From Caprella mutica (Eukaryota; Arthropoda; Malacostraca; Amphipoda; Caprellidae), in assembly GCA_947561585.1 (NCBI GenBank), contig CANNZV010000858.1, positions 124,001 through 188,000 on the forward strand: a stretch of DNA of 64,000 nt, written 5' to 3'. Numbering within the stretch: position 1 is the first letter of the stretch; each line of letters starts with the position of its first letter. A program made the position numbers and the translations under genes. Below the pieces are notes generated by a model, which saw nothing but the letters and a program-made list of their open reading frames with translations, did no database searches and was not told the origin of the DNA. Below, piece after piece: positions 22,401 to 32,254 of the stretch.

Positions 22401-24438
22401 AGCTAGACAGTGCCATGGCATCCATGAACAAATACTGGTGAGTTGGTAAGAGATGCTGGTAAGATACTCTGGTGAGTTGGTAAGATACTCTGGTGAGTTG
22501 GTAAGATACTCTGGTGAGTTGGTAAGATACACTGGTGAGTTGGTAAGATACACTGGTGAGTTGGTAAGATACACTGGTGAGTTGGTAAGATACACTGGTG
22601 AGTTGGTAAGATACACTGGTGAGTTGGTAAGATACACTGGTGAGTTGGTAAGATACACTGGTGAGTTGGTAAGATACACTGGTGAGTTGGTAAGATACAC
22701 TGGTGAGTTGTTAAGATACACTGGTGAGTTGGTAAGATACACTGGTGAGTTGGTTACTAAGATACACTGGTGAGTTGGTTACTAAGATACACTGGTGAGT
22801 TGGTTACTAAGATACACTGGTGAGTTGGTTACTAAGATATGCTGGTGAGTTGGTTACTAAGATAGGTTGGTGAGTTGGTTACTAAGATAGGTTGGTGAGT
22901 TGGTTACTAAGATATGCTGGTGAGTTGGTTACTAAGATAGGCTGGTGAGTTGGTTACTAAGATAGGCTGGTGAGTTGGTTACTAAGATAGGCTGGTGAGT
23001 TGGTTACTAAGATAGGCTGGTGAGTTGGTTACTAAGATAGGCTGGTGAGTTGGTTACTAAGATAGGCTGGTGAGTTGGTTACTAAGATAGGCTGGTGAGT
23101 TGGTTACTAAGAAATGCTGGTGAGTTGGTTACTAAGAAATGCTGGTGAGTTGGTTACTAAGAAATGCTGGTGAGTTGGTTACTAAGAAATGCTGGTGAGT
23201 TGGTTACTAAGAAATGCTGGTGAGTTGGTTTCTAAGAAATGCTGGTGAGTTGGTTACTAAGAAATGCTGGTGAGTTGGTTACTAAGAAATGCTGGTGAGT
23301 TGGTTACTAAGAAATGCTGGTGAGTTGGTTACTAAGAAATGCTGGTGAGTTGGTTACTAAGAAAAGCTGGTGAGTTGGTTACTTAGAAATGCTGGTGAGT
23401 TGGTTACTAAGATAGGCTGGTGAGTTGGTTACTAAGATAGGCTGGTGAGTTGGTTACTAAGAAATGCTGGTGAGTTGGTTACTAAGAAATGCTGGTGAGT
23501 TGGTTACTAAGAAATGCTGGTGAGTTGGTTACTAAGAAATGCTGGTGAGTTGGTTACTAAGAAATGCTGGTGAGTTGGTTTCTAAGAAATGCTGGTGAGT
23601 TGGTTACTAAGAAATGCTGGTGAGTTGGTTACTAAGAAATGCTGGTGAGTTGGTTACTAAGAAATGCTGGTGAGTTGGTTACTAAGAAATGCTGGTGAGT
23701 TGGTTACTAAGAAAAGCTGGTGAGTTGGTTACTTAGAAATGCTGGTGAGTTGGTTACTAAGAAATGCTGGTGAGTTGGTTACTAAGAAATGCTGGTGAGT
23801 TGGTTACTAAGAAATGCTGGTGAGTTGGTTACTAAGAAATGCTGGTGAGTTGGTTACTAAGAAATGCTGGTGAGTTGGTTACTAAGAAATGCTGGTGAGT
23901 TGGTTACTAAGAAATGCTGGTGAGTTGGTTACTAAGAAATGCTGGTGAGTTGGTTACTAAGAAATGCTGGTGAGTTGGTTACTAAGAAATGCTGGTGAGT
24001 TGGTAAGAAATAGCTATTGGTTAGTTCAGAACTTCAGTCTCATCAATTAAAGTACGCAAAGATTCAAAATAAAATTATATGAATGAGCCAATTTTGAATT
24101 AAAAAATAAGATTCAGTGTACCCAGAGCAATTTAAAAATATCTACCAGTATTACAAATTTACAATTGGTAAAGTTTCTTGTAGGATATGTGAAATTAGTA
24201 ATGACTCTGAAAATTTTAGCATTAGAGATAGGTACACTAGTAAAAACTAATTTTCTATTTCAGGTGCTCAGATCTGCAGAATGAGATTGCTTACGAGTGT
24301 GTACAGCTGCATGGTGGATGGGGCTTCATGACTGAGTATGGCATCAGCAGGGCCTACTTGGATGCCAGGGTACAGCCCATCTACGGGGGATCCAACGAAA
24401 TCATGAAGGAGCTCATTGCTAGAACCATCGTGGCCTAG
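19362..24438 (+). CDS. ACADL: Long-chain acyl-CoA dehydrogenase, mitochondrial (7 coding exons)
   Basis: This enzyme carries out the first, FAD-dependent alpha-beta dehydrogenation of long-chain acyl-CoA in mitochondrial beta-oxidation. Coding exons are 19362-19444, 19822-19971, 20238-20772, 21041-21142, 21802-21915, 22310-22437 and 24264-24438. They sum to 1287 bases: 428 residues plus TAG, close to the roughly 430 of vertebrate LCAD. All introns are GT-AG and phases join cleanly. Residues 1 to about 40 are basic, Ser-rich and acid-poor, as in a mitochondrial presequence. Family motifs are GGIGGDF, NCSGPGFALHS, AMSEPGAGSDLQG, WILNGSKTFITNG, RKAFGKTL, QLHGGWGF and QPIYGGSNEIMKELIAR. Glu291, first codon of exon 5 (PQ-ERLL), matches the LCAD-type catalytic base. 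The Gly in IYGG, where medium-chain enzymes have the catalytic Glu, also points to LCAD. Introns 2 and 5 hold repeat copies. Intron 6 is a splice-donor minisatellite. Confidence 0.95.
19822..19971 (+). CDS. ACADL: ACADL exon 2
   Basis: The acceptor is TTTTCTCAG. It encodes the end of the leader and the first dehydrogenase helix (MMDIGSRDLFNEDYDILRES, ARKFFADEVVPFHN). The donor is CA followed by GTAAGT. Confidence 0.93.
20040..20175. mobile_element. GGGTAAGTT-family MITE inside ACADL intron 2
   Basis: The left end GGGCAAATTAC and right end GAACTTGCCC pair. ATTATCGGTCAGTTGCACTT pairs with the complementary GAAGATGTGGAACTGACC segment. TA flanks both sides (20038-20039 and 20176-20177). Total length is 136 bp. 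Confidence 0.85.
20238..20772 (+). CDS. ACADL: ACADL exon 3
   Basis: This is the largest exon (535 bases), with acceptor ACTTCAG and donor GTAAAA. It encodes the alpha/beta core that binds FAD and substrate, including NCSGPGFALHS, AMSEPGAGSDLQG and WILNGSKTFITNG. Confidence 0.95.
21041..21142 (+). CDS. ACADL: ACADL exon 4
   Basis: Phase 0 on both sides, 34 codons (DTAELFFEDVRLPSTALLGK and on to EQLPQ). Confidence 0.95.
21143..21801. other. ACADL intron 4
   Basis: AT-rich 659-bp intron with donor GTAACT and acceptor TTTTTAACAG. No known repeat was recognised. The open frame at 21168-21488 is not supported. Confidence 0.7.
21802..21915 (+). CDS. ACADL: ACADL exon 5
   Basis: It begins with the codon for Glu291, the presumed catalytic base, and runs to LSNLP before GTGAGT (38 codons, phase 0). 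Confidence 0.95.
21916..22309. other. ACADL intron 5 with a dispersed-repeat fragment
   Basis: At 22124-22185 lies a minus-strand fragment of the dispersed family with GTGTGCAGTACA and CTAGCGGATACAACAAAC, the same family as 29175-29285. Confidence 0.75.
22310..22437 (+). CDS. ACADL: ACADL exon 6
   Basis: It encodes TIQHKLAEMKTKICAARAFT and on to MNKYW. It ends TACTG before GTGAGT. The donor and the last exon bases are the start of the repeat array that fills the intron. Confidence 0.95.
22438..24006 (+). repeat. ACADL intron 6 minisatellite of a 5' splice site, about 65 copies
   Basis: The array begins at the donor itself. The first part (to about 22750) has 21-bp units with CACTGGTGAGTTGGTAAGAT. 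The rest has 25-bp units with CTGGTGAGTTGGTTACTAAG. Every unit carries CTG followed by GTGAGT, the same words as the true exon-intron junction. The 21-bp units also carry a second donor-like TTGGTAAGA. Units form blocks (GATACAC, GATAGG, GAAATG). A 350-bp block (14 units) is duplicated: a TTTCTAAG variant recurs at 23231 and 23581, and a GAAAAGC variant at 23361 and 23711. Confidence 0.97.
24264..24438 (+). CDS. ACADL: ACADL exon 7 (last coding exon)
   Basis: The acceptor is TTTCTATTTCAG. It encodes the C-terminal helical domain with QLHGGWGFMTEYG and IYGGSNEIMKELIART, ending IVA and TAG. Confidence 0.95.
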
Positions 24439-24539
24439 AGTGTTAGGATTAGTAAATAAGGGATAGGTGGTAGTGTCTTCTGAATATTTCGTCCTGGTAA
24501 ACATTTTTTGAGAATTTAAACATGTGGAAAAAAGTTTAA

Positions 24540-24962
24540 ATTTTTTGAAAACAAGTTTACGCATTTTTGAAAACAAGTTTACGCATTTTGAAAACAAGTT
24601 TACGCATTTTGAAAACAAGTTTACGCATTTTGAAAACAAGTTTACGCATTTTGAAAACAAGTTTACGCATTTTGAAAACAAGTTTACGCATTTTGAAAAC
24701 AAGTTTACGCATTTTGAAAACAAGTTTACACATTTTTGAAAACAAGTTTACACATTTTCAAACATGTTTACACATTTTCAAACAAGTTTACACATTTTCA
24801 AACAAGTTTACACATTTTCAAACAAGTTTACACATTTTCAAACAAGTTTACACATTTTCAAACAAGTTTACACATTTTCAAACAAGTTCACACATTTTCA
24901 AACAAGTTCACACATTTTCAAACAAGTTTGCACATTTTCAAACAAGTTTGCACATATTTAAT
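24540..24962. repeat. 21-bp minisatellite in the probable ACADL 3' UTR, about 20 copies
   Basis: It starts about 100 bases after the ACADL stop. Units contain GAAAACAAGTTTACGCATTT in the first half and CAAACAAGTTTACACATTTT in the second, then GTTCACAC and GTTTGCAC variants. The variants therefore change in order along the array. An ATTAAA at 25345 is one possible polyadenylation signal downstream. Confidence 0.95.
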
Positions 24963-25554
24963 AAGTTTGAAAATGTTGGAAACAAAGACCGGTTTAAACA
25001 TGTTTAAGAAAAATTCTAACATTTTGAAAAAACTTTATACGTAGCTTATTTAAACGTGTAGAAAAGATTTATGAATTGATTCTTTCTTTCTCCAAATTAT
25101 ACTGCAGAAGTGTCTTAATTAACTGATTTATTATTCTGTCTGATTCGTTATTATTTTTAGATTTTATTGTAAATGAATTTCTGTCTGCTTCTTATTGATC
25201 AAAGTGTAATTTTTCGTAGATCTGATGTCTTTTAATTATTAGCTTTAGTTAGTTGATTTAAAATTTGTTTAGTACATTCTGTTATTTAACACAAAAAGCT
25301 TATATCAATGCAATTAAGTTAGAATTATTATGTTCTAAATAACTATTAAACAATATAATATTTTACTTCAAAGTTGGTTTTGTTAAATATTCTATATTTC
25401 CTCAAAAGATGTATTTGGTAACTTAGCCTGTCCTCAGGGATTCTATCCTGAAGCTGTCTGTGGTGAATGGAAATGGACCCCGAACTGTTTTAATTGCGAT
25501 TTTTTTTCCATATCGTTTTTTTAGCTCTACTTGCAGTTTTAGAGGATAGCGCTA
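24963..25554. other. Downstream of ACADL, nothing firm
   Basis: AT-rich sequence that may be the rest of the 3' UTR. No second gene was recognised. Confidence 0.4.
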
Positions 25555-25870
25555 GGGTTATGCTCGTATGTTTCATTTACTATCACCTCTTCATTTTCCT
25601 CTTATATTTTTGTGTTAGGTAGACTCGTAGGTTTCATTTACTATCACCTCTTCATTTTCCTCATCCATCCGTGAGTGCAGCCACAGGTGCTTGTGTCCCT
25701 TTTCGTCACATTCCTTGGAAAGTGATTGCATTCACGAAGTAGCTTTTATGCATCCATGAACATTGTCACTGACGGTGATATCGTGATAGGTGACTTTGTT
25801 CATAAAGCTACTTTGCTTTCTGACTGCTTCTTCCAGTCTCGTGTATTTTATTTCTTTTTGGACTTTATGC
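25555..25870. repeat. Small duplication and a dispersed repeat shared with 61318-61450
   Basis: TTTCATTTACTATCACCTCT followed by TCATTTTCCTC occurs twice (about 25570 and 25634). From about 25733, AGTAGCTTTTATGCATCCA, GGTGACTTTGTTCAT and TTTCTGACTGCTTCTTCCAG match 61323-61400 in the same order. Confidence 0.65.
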
Positions 25871-26380
25871 TCGAAGTAGACTTAAACCCCGTACTAAGAT
25901 TTAAAAGAAACTAATTAAATCGATATCCATGATACCTGCAAGTAGTATTGGTACAAATTAAAACGAGTTAAAAAATACCTAGTTTTTTTATGCTGTAAAT
26001 ATTCTACTAATGATTTTTTCAAGTGATTATTTTCTAACCTATTTTATAACTGTACGATAAACTAAAGTCCCTCTCAGAAAAAATAAATAAAATTCGACTT
26101 AAAACATTTTCATAATACTAACACATGTATTTTTAAACAAGCAAAAATTCTTAAAATAACCGGATATTTATAAACTGTATGTTGGCATTTGAATTAACGA
26201 AATTTAACCAATTACCAACTCTACAATCTGACTTAAAACTGCTGAACATGACAACCAAACACAGGGTAGAGATAATTTTGTACTTTCATTTCTAAGAATA
26301 GAATCCTTATTCATTATTTTCCTACGTCAGTAAATTAATAAATGTATGCAATAATGTACTGCATTCATACGTAGTTACCA
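25871..26380. other. Intergenic, one MITE-core trace
   Basis: ATATCCATGATACCTGCAAG at 25922 resembles the MITE core. Nothing else was recognised. Confidence 0.4.
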
Positions 26381-26384
26381 CACC

Positions 26385-26860
26385 GCACTCGGGTGTCACA
26401 GGTACATTTGGCCTCTAACTTCTTTATTTGGGCAGTTATGAAGTTTAAACTTATACAATGTTTGGAATATATCAATACCGATAATATCCAGTGAAAATAT
26501 AGTCAATTAATTGAAATTTGAATTAATAAAGATCATTTCTATATCATGAAAATCGTATGCTAACAGTCACATTTCCGGCTTTTAGAATTTTGTTATGTAG
26601 ATTCTTAAATCTGCTATGATTCTGTTTTGTTAACTTCATGACTGCTCAATGACCTGGCAGGGGGGTTCTGGGGCCGCGGCACGCCCCCCGGTATACAATA
26701 TACATGTATATTTATCAGAAATAATCTGCAAATGTACCTGAGAACCCGATCGGGTGTCTCAGGTACATCATTTTTCGAAGTTTGTTTTGCTTATTTACTA
26801 ATTCAAATTTCAATTAATTGACGATATTTTCACTGATATTTACACTCCATATGAATGCAG
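26385..26860. repeat. Foldback repeat with inverted arms
   Basis: ATAGTCAATTAATTGAAATT at about 26500 pairs with AATTTCAATTAATTGACGAT near 26806. CGGGTGTCACAGGTACAT at 26390 is repeated as CGGGTGTCTCAGGTACAT at 26749. A CCTGGCAGG-hairpin family fragment lies at 26636-26705. Confidence 0.65.
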
Positions 26861-27766
26861 TGAGTACCTTACTCAATGTATGGAACAACTTCCAGAGACC
26901 CTATAAATAGTTGTTATCCAATCAGCTCGAAACAGTTATTAAATCCTTGTTTTATACATACTAATAAAATACATTTCCCGAGTAAGTCATTTATGCCAAG
27001 TCTTATAAAGACACGCAACCTAATGTTACATTACATAAATTACTAAATTACTATGCTTCCTGTGAGTCCTTTTGTATACTTTGTTGTAATACAAATTTAT
27101 CATTTGCGTATTAATTGTAGCTGTTAAAAATGTCTTTTAGTAAGTCAATTCTCGAAACCATCACATGAGAAAATGATAACCAGTGAACCATCCCATGTGA
27201 AAAATCTTGATCTCATGGAAAATAATAACCAGTGAACTAAGATCCATCACATGTGAATATGATAACCAGTGAACCACCTCATGTGAAAATGATAACCAGT
27301 GAACCATCTCATGTGAAGTTCGAGATGAAAATGGAAAGTCAATTGATTCCCGTACCATTCGATTCTCAGTCAAATGATCCATGGTCATTTATTTGGATTA
27401 TTTCACAGTTCTGTTTTTTTGTTTGTTTATACACCTAGACCTAGTACGTATACACTTATTATCGTGTTATTATTAGTTACCCACTTAACATATACCTAAT
27501 TTTGATAGAAATATATAGCCCATAGTAATATAGCCTATCTCAAATATGCACATTACGGTTGATTGATTAGAAAATTCAATAAGGGTAAAATAAAAATAAC
27601 TATCAAAAAAATTAATCTTATATACCTAATCAAATATTAACAAATATACCTACATGTTTTTTTTCATTTATGTTCAGATAACAATTAACAAGCATTCTAT
27701 TGCAACATTAAAGTTAGTCTTAAAAAATTTGTAGGTAGAATCACAGGGGACATGAACGAACCAAAC
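26861..27766. other. Intergenic with a short degenerate direct repeat
   Basis: At 27165-27315 about five irregular copies of ATGATAACCAGTGAACCA occur. No gene was recognised. Confidence 0.5.
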
Positions 27767-28183
27767 GGGGCACGGTCAAGAGCCAACCCCCCCCCCCCCC
27801 CCGGTCACGAGCCCCCCTCCCTGTTTTTTAATCCCTATTTACCTTGTTAAACAAATGAAGAACTACTTAGATAGAAATAACTGAGAGTTGCTAATGTAGT
27901 TTGTTTTATCCGCTAGTTTGTTGTACTGCACACTTCATGATTGTTTAATGACCTGGCAGGGGGGGGGGGGGATTGCTTAATGACCCAACCCCCGATATAG
28001 GTACATATATTTTATTTCTAATCAGAAATGAACTACAAAAGTGTCAATAAGGATTAAATAATATAGGTAAATAAGGATTTCAAAACAGGGGGGCTCGTGA
28101 CCGAGGGGGCTGTTGACCGGGGGGGGGGGTGGCTTGTGACCTAGGGGGGCTCATGACCGGGGGGGGGCTTATAACCTACACCT
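27767..28183. mobile_element. G/C-run MITE, copy 1
   Basis: The left end GGGGCACGGTCAAGAGCC and right end GGCTTATAACCTACACC pair imperfectly. The arms carry C-runs on the left and G-runs (GACCGGGGGG with GGGGGGCTCATGACC) on the right. The middle holds a copy of the CTGGCAGG repeat. Flanks AACCAAAC and AACCAAGC resemble an 8-bp duplication. It is closely related to 29028-29476. Confidence 0.65.
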
Positions 28184-28850
28184 GAACCAAGCAGAGCTGT
28201 TTTATTTAAAGATGTTCTTTTTTTAATAATATTTTTTCTTCTTTAAAAAAGAATAATGTATTCTATAGAATACAGGCGAATAAACAAAAGTTATGACTGA
28301 TACCTACTAATTAAATGACCACGAATCAATTGACCGGGAATCAAATAACCGGTAATTAAATTAGTAAAATTACCGGCCACCATGTAAAATTGCAAATGAT
28401 AACCAGTGACAGTGCGAGTTTGCACCACGTGACAGCGCATCACTTCCTGCCTCGCGACATCAAATATTTTAAATAAAAAATGGTAGTTGTTTTCTGTGCC
28501 AAAGATTCACGTGCCTATCAAACTGAACAGAGTGATCATTGTATCGCGAAATGATATAATTAACTGTAGAAACTGACAAGTGAACTACAGTTGACATAAA
28601 ATAAATGCAGCCTAGGAACCTAACTACCTAGATCTATGCTACAACCTACAATTAGGTAGGTACTCTATATTAGGAAATAAGGGCCTTAAGATTACGTCAT
28701 TGCTGAGCAACTTCTGCAGCTGAGTAACATTGATTGGTAAAATGTATGCATATTTAATGGTAGCACAGATGTTCAAACTTAAATAATTATTTAATTTTCT
28801 TAAAGAGACCAGAACTTTAAAACCGGTACATTTATGCCTAGCTATAATTA
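28184..28850. other. Intergenic, nothing recognised
   Basis: AT-rich sequence. The open frame at 28639-28893 (-) overlaps the next MITE and is not supported. Confidence 0.4.
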
Positions 28851-28985
28851 GGGTAAGATATGAATTATCGGTCGGTTTCACATCTACGGTCATATTATAG
28901 TTAGAAATCTAGGTCTATAATAATTAAATCGGTTTTTCTTATATAACCGAAAATGTGAAATCGACCGATAATTTGTAACTTACCC
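28851..28985. mobile_element. GGGTAAGTT-family MITE
   Basis: GGGTAAGATATGAATTATCG at the left pairs with CGATAATTTGTAACTTACCC at the right. Inner arms CATCTACGGTCAT and ATAACCGAAAATGTG pair too. Confidence 0.85.
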
Positions 28986-29027
28986 GTCCTACCCAGTCCA
29001 GTCTTGCAAAGGTAGGTATGGTATTAC

Positions 29028-29476
29028 GGGGTACGGTCAAGAGCCCCCCGGTCAAGAGCCCGTTCCCCCTCTGTCATGAGCCCTCCCTCCCTGGTTTTTT
29101 AATCCTTATTTACCTAGTTAATCAAATGAAGAACTACTTAGATAGAAATAACTGAGAGTTGGCTGAGTTGCTAATGTAGTTTGTTGTATCCGCTAGTTTG
29201 TTGTACTGCACACTTCATGATTGTTTAATGACCTGGCAGGGTTCGGGGGGCGGCACGCCCCCCGATATACATGTATTTTATGTCTAATCAGTAATGAACT
29301 ACAAAAGTGCCAATAAGGATTAGATAATATAGGTAAATAAGGATTTAAAAGCAGGGGGGCTCGTGACCGGGGGGGCACTTGACCGGGGGGGGGGCTTATG
29401 ACCTAGGGGGGCTCATGACCGGGGAGGGCTCTTGACCAGGGGGGCTCATGACCGGGGAGGCTTATGACCTACACCC
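29028..29476. mobile_element. G/C-run MITE, copy 2, with a perfect GC hairpin
   Basis: It has the same ends and arms as copy 1. The flanks GGTATTAC and GGGATTAC match at 7 of 8. The internal repeat at 29175-29285 includes TCGGGGGGCG, a GCA loop and CGCCCCCCGA: a perfect 10-bp stem at 29243-29265. Confidence 0.7.
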
Positions 29477-29777
29477 GGGATTACATGCCAGGTATTTATA
29501 AATAGGATTATAAAAACATAAAATGGGTAGGTACCTATATTACTATGTTGACATACCTATGATTTTATAAATGATATACTTAATAAGCTTTTAAAGTAGG
29601 TAAGTTTGCCTCGTGGTTTAATTAGGTACTTTCTATAATATCCTAATTCTTACAAAATGTTAATCATAACCTGTCACTGAAAAAATAATTAGTATATATT
29701 TAATAGAAAAGTGGGTCAATATTTAATTAAATAAGTATACAGCCCTATGACTTCTTGCATGTTCATGCATGTTGATA

Positions 29778-30003
29778 GGTAAGTTCTGAGTTAACGGACA
29801 GTTCCACATTTTCGATCATATAAGAAACATATATAATATAACATTTTAACTCGTTAATTTAACAGGTATTCACATAAGAAAAAACGATAAAATAATTATT
29901 AATTTTAATTAAATTTTAATTAAAATTTATTATTATCCTTATATTCTAGTTTTTTTTCTTATGGATGAGCTTTTGGAACTGTCCGATAACTAGGAACGTA
30001 CCC
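29778..30003. mobile_element. GGGTAAGTT-family MITE
   Basis: GGTAAGTTCTGAGTTAACGG pairs with CCGATAACTAGGAACGTACC. TA is found outside each end. Confidence 0.75.
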
Positions 30004-30579
30004 TATACTAGATACCTAATACATGTTTATTTTCCTTCTTTAATTCCTGGAAGCAGCTGGAATGGATACAAACGCTACCCGGGAATAGAGTAGGAAATTT
30101 TAGATCTACTATTCAGTAGGAATTAGGAATTATTCTATAAAGTTTTAAAAACCCTTAAAATAATTATTTTAATTTATATACAAATCATTTTCAAATTTCA
30201 ATTTGTATATAAGGTATAACCGTATAGGTTCCAATTAGTTAACAAAATATACCTACCTAGGTACTATATTTTGATTAGGTATATTCAATACATTTACTAA
30301 AAGTACATTTTAATTATTTCTTTTTAGCTACATATCTTTCAGTAAAATATTGACAGTACTTAATTTATGAATATTCCTTTTTAGTAATTCCTCTTAAACA
30401 TTTAATAGTTAGTATAATGTACTAAATGTACCTACCCAATTTCCGGCAATTGTATGATTTACATCCGCTCATTATATCATTAAATTACTATTCAATATAT
30501 TGGTGAATTGTATTATTTAATTTGTTTACCTAGTCGACATTTAGGAAAGAGTTGAATTTTATTCAAATTCCATGAATTA
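30004..30579. other. Intergenic, nothing recognised
   Basis: AT-rich sequence with no gene or clear element. Confidence 0.4.
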
Positions 30580-30753
30580 GGGGAAGTTTCAAGTGATCAT
30601 ATAAAAATAACTGTATAATAATAATTATTTAACTTTTATTTCAATATGTATCCATGGATACCAACTAAAGTATTGAGTTCAATTTGAATTATATACTTTT
30701 CCTTGTATGATCGAAAACGTGGTACCGTCCGATAACTCGAAACGTGGGTACCC
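30580..30753. mobile_element. GGGTAAGTT-family MITE, diverged
   Basis: The right half is clear (TGATCGAAAACGTGG, ACCGTCCGATAACTCG, ending GTACCC). The left half is shortened, and the core GTATCCATGGATACC is present. Confidence 0.6.
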
Positions 30754-30829
30754 AGCGTTTACCAGGAAAATGTCCAAACGTTTAAAGTTTAAAAGGCAAT
30801 CAGTAGTTCACGTCCTTGATGACGTGAGT

Positions 30830-31010
30830 AATAACGTGTCGAGAACGGCCTGTGATTGGCTGACCTTGAGGCACTCTCCGAGAGGCTGTTTCCTATTGGC
30901 TGCATTACTTTATGCCTCTCAGTTCCCGCCAGGCGGCTTCAGAGTAAGGTTGTTCATAGAGCTGCGTGCAGACAGAGACAAGCGGCAAAATCCAGTTGCG
31001 ATAAAGTAAG
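30830..31010 (+). promoter_or_regulatory. Candidate promoter with CCAAT boxes (tentative)
   Basis: This is a less AT-rich stretch with two inverted CCAAT boxes (GTGATTGGCTG near 30854, CTATTGGCTG near 30894) and an E2F-like TTCCCGCC near 30920. GTAAGATAAT at 31005 could be the donor of a short untranslated exon. No coding exon is attached to it, and a similar ATTGG module recurs at 51565-51610 and near 14820, so it may instead be a dispersed repeat. Confidence 0.25.
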
Positions 31011-31716
31011 ATAATTTTAATGGCAATTGCCGGGTGCTTTTGTTTGTAATTATATTTTAGGGGAGGGATTTCTGGTCATGCCTGACAGGTTGATCTGGTG
31101 ATTGATTGCCTGTCTGATTTACCTGACAAGTGGACCTGTCAGCTTTGATGACATCTTGTCATGAAAATCAATGAGATAATACCTATACTAGCGTACACGT
31201 CCGATCAAAACTGATTGATTTAGTTAATTTTATTCTACTGTTTATTTCAACTGGTGTATTTGAAAAGTTTATTTTAAAAGTAGATTAAATTTTCATCAAT
31301 AGATTAAAAATATAATTTTTTATTTAGATTGTGTCACAAACTTTATTTTACAATTTAAAATTATTGCTCTTCAATGTGGAAAATAGAGATTTTATTCAAT
31401 TTAACATTGTAACTGATGGAAGTTAAATAATTCATACATAATAATAGTATATAGTATTACCATAAGATTCCACATTTTAAATCATTAAAGGAATTTTACA
31501 TAATTTATCGTTTAAATTTTACTTTAAAATTATCATCTCGGTATTCCATGAAATTTTGAAAAAATTAAAAACTCACACTTGAAATATATATAATATTCTT
31601 AATTTCAATTTTTGTTTCCTTGCAAGAAACTTTCGATTCTTTTATTATTTCTTTAATATATACTTATTTTGATTAATAAATAACCATGTTATATTTCTCT
31701 TATAATTCCTGGTATA
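31011..31716. other. AT-rich intergenic, nothing recognised
   Basis: No gene or repeat structure was seen. Confidence 0.4.
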
Positions 31717-31916
31717 GGGTAAGTTTCACATTATTGGACTGTTCCTCATTTTCAATCATATCATAATTGTATTATAATTAATTAACTTTTATTTTGATTG
31801 GTATCCTGTATCCTTGATACCTATAAGTATCGAGAATACCATTTAAATTATAATTATTCTATATATTTTTTCTTATTTCAAAAATGCGAAACCGTTCAAT
31901 AACTCAGAACTTACCC
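31717..31916. mobile_element. GGGTAAGTT-family MITE, full-length 200 bp with TA duplication
   Basis: GGGTAAGTTTCACATTATTG pairs with CAATAACTCAGAACTTACCC. The centre has the GATTGGTATC palindrome, and TA flanks both ends. Confidence 0.85.
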
Positions 31917-32254
31917 TAGTTTATATTATCTTATTTCTGTGTATTTTCTTAATCCTTATTCATTACAATTAATAACGATTAAGTGAGCTAAATGTCTCTA
32001 GAATAACTACTAAAATAACCTTCAGTACAAGAAAATAAGTTAAACATTTTACTTCACCAGACCGGTACCAGAACATAATACTATTTTTTCTTACAATTTG
32101 ATGATCTCAACAATAAGACCTTGTTAATATTTTAAATATGATATATATTGTTAGCTATTTATCTAATCTTGAATATTTTATATAGTCGTTACATTTTTTA
32201 AATCAGACATTCAATTTTTAGCCTTTTAATATTTATTAAATTTTTATTAAATTT
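31917..32254. other. AT-rich intergenic, nothing recognised
   Basis: No supported feature was found. Confidence 0.4.

Noticed and set aside
22453..22773. Open frame LVRYTGE repeated as an extension of ACADL exon 6
   Set aside because: It is in a different frame from exon 6. Reading on from exon 6 gives TGG TGA at once, and the family motif continues only in exon 7.
27770..27810. Long C-run as a telomere or assembly gap
   Set aside because: It lies inside the arm of a repeated MITE with matching G-runs on the other arm. No telomeric repeat such as TTAGG arrays is present.
30707..31009. 100-codon open frame as a gene
   Set aside because: It starts inside a MITE arm, has no recognisable domain, and ends at an ordinary donor-like sequence. 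The promoter-like reading is more plausible, though weak.
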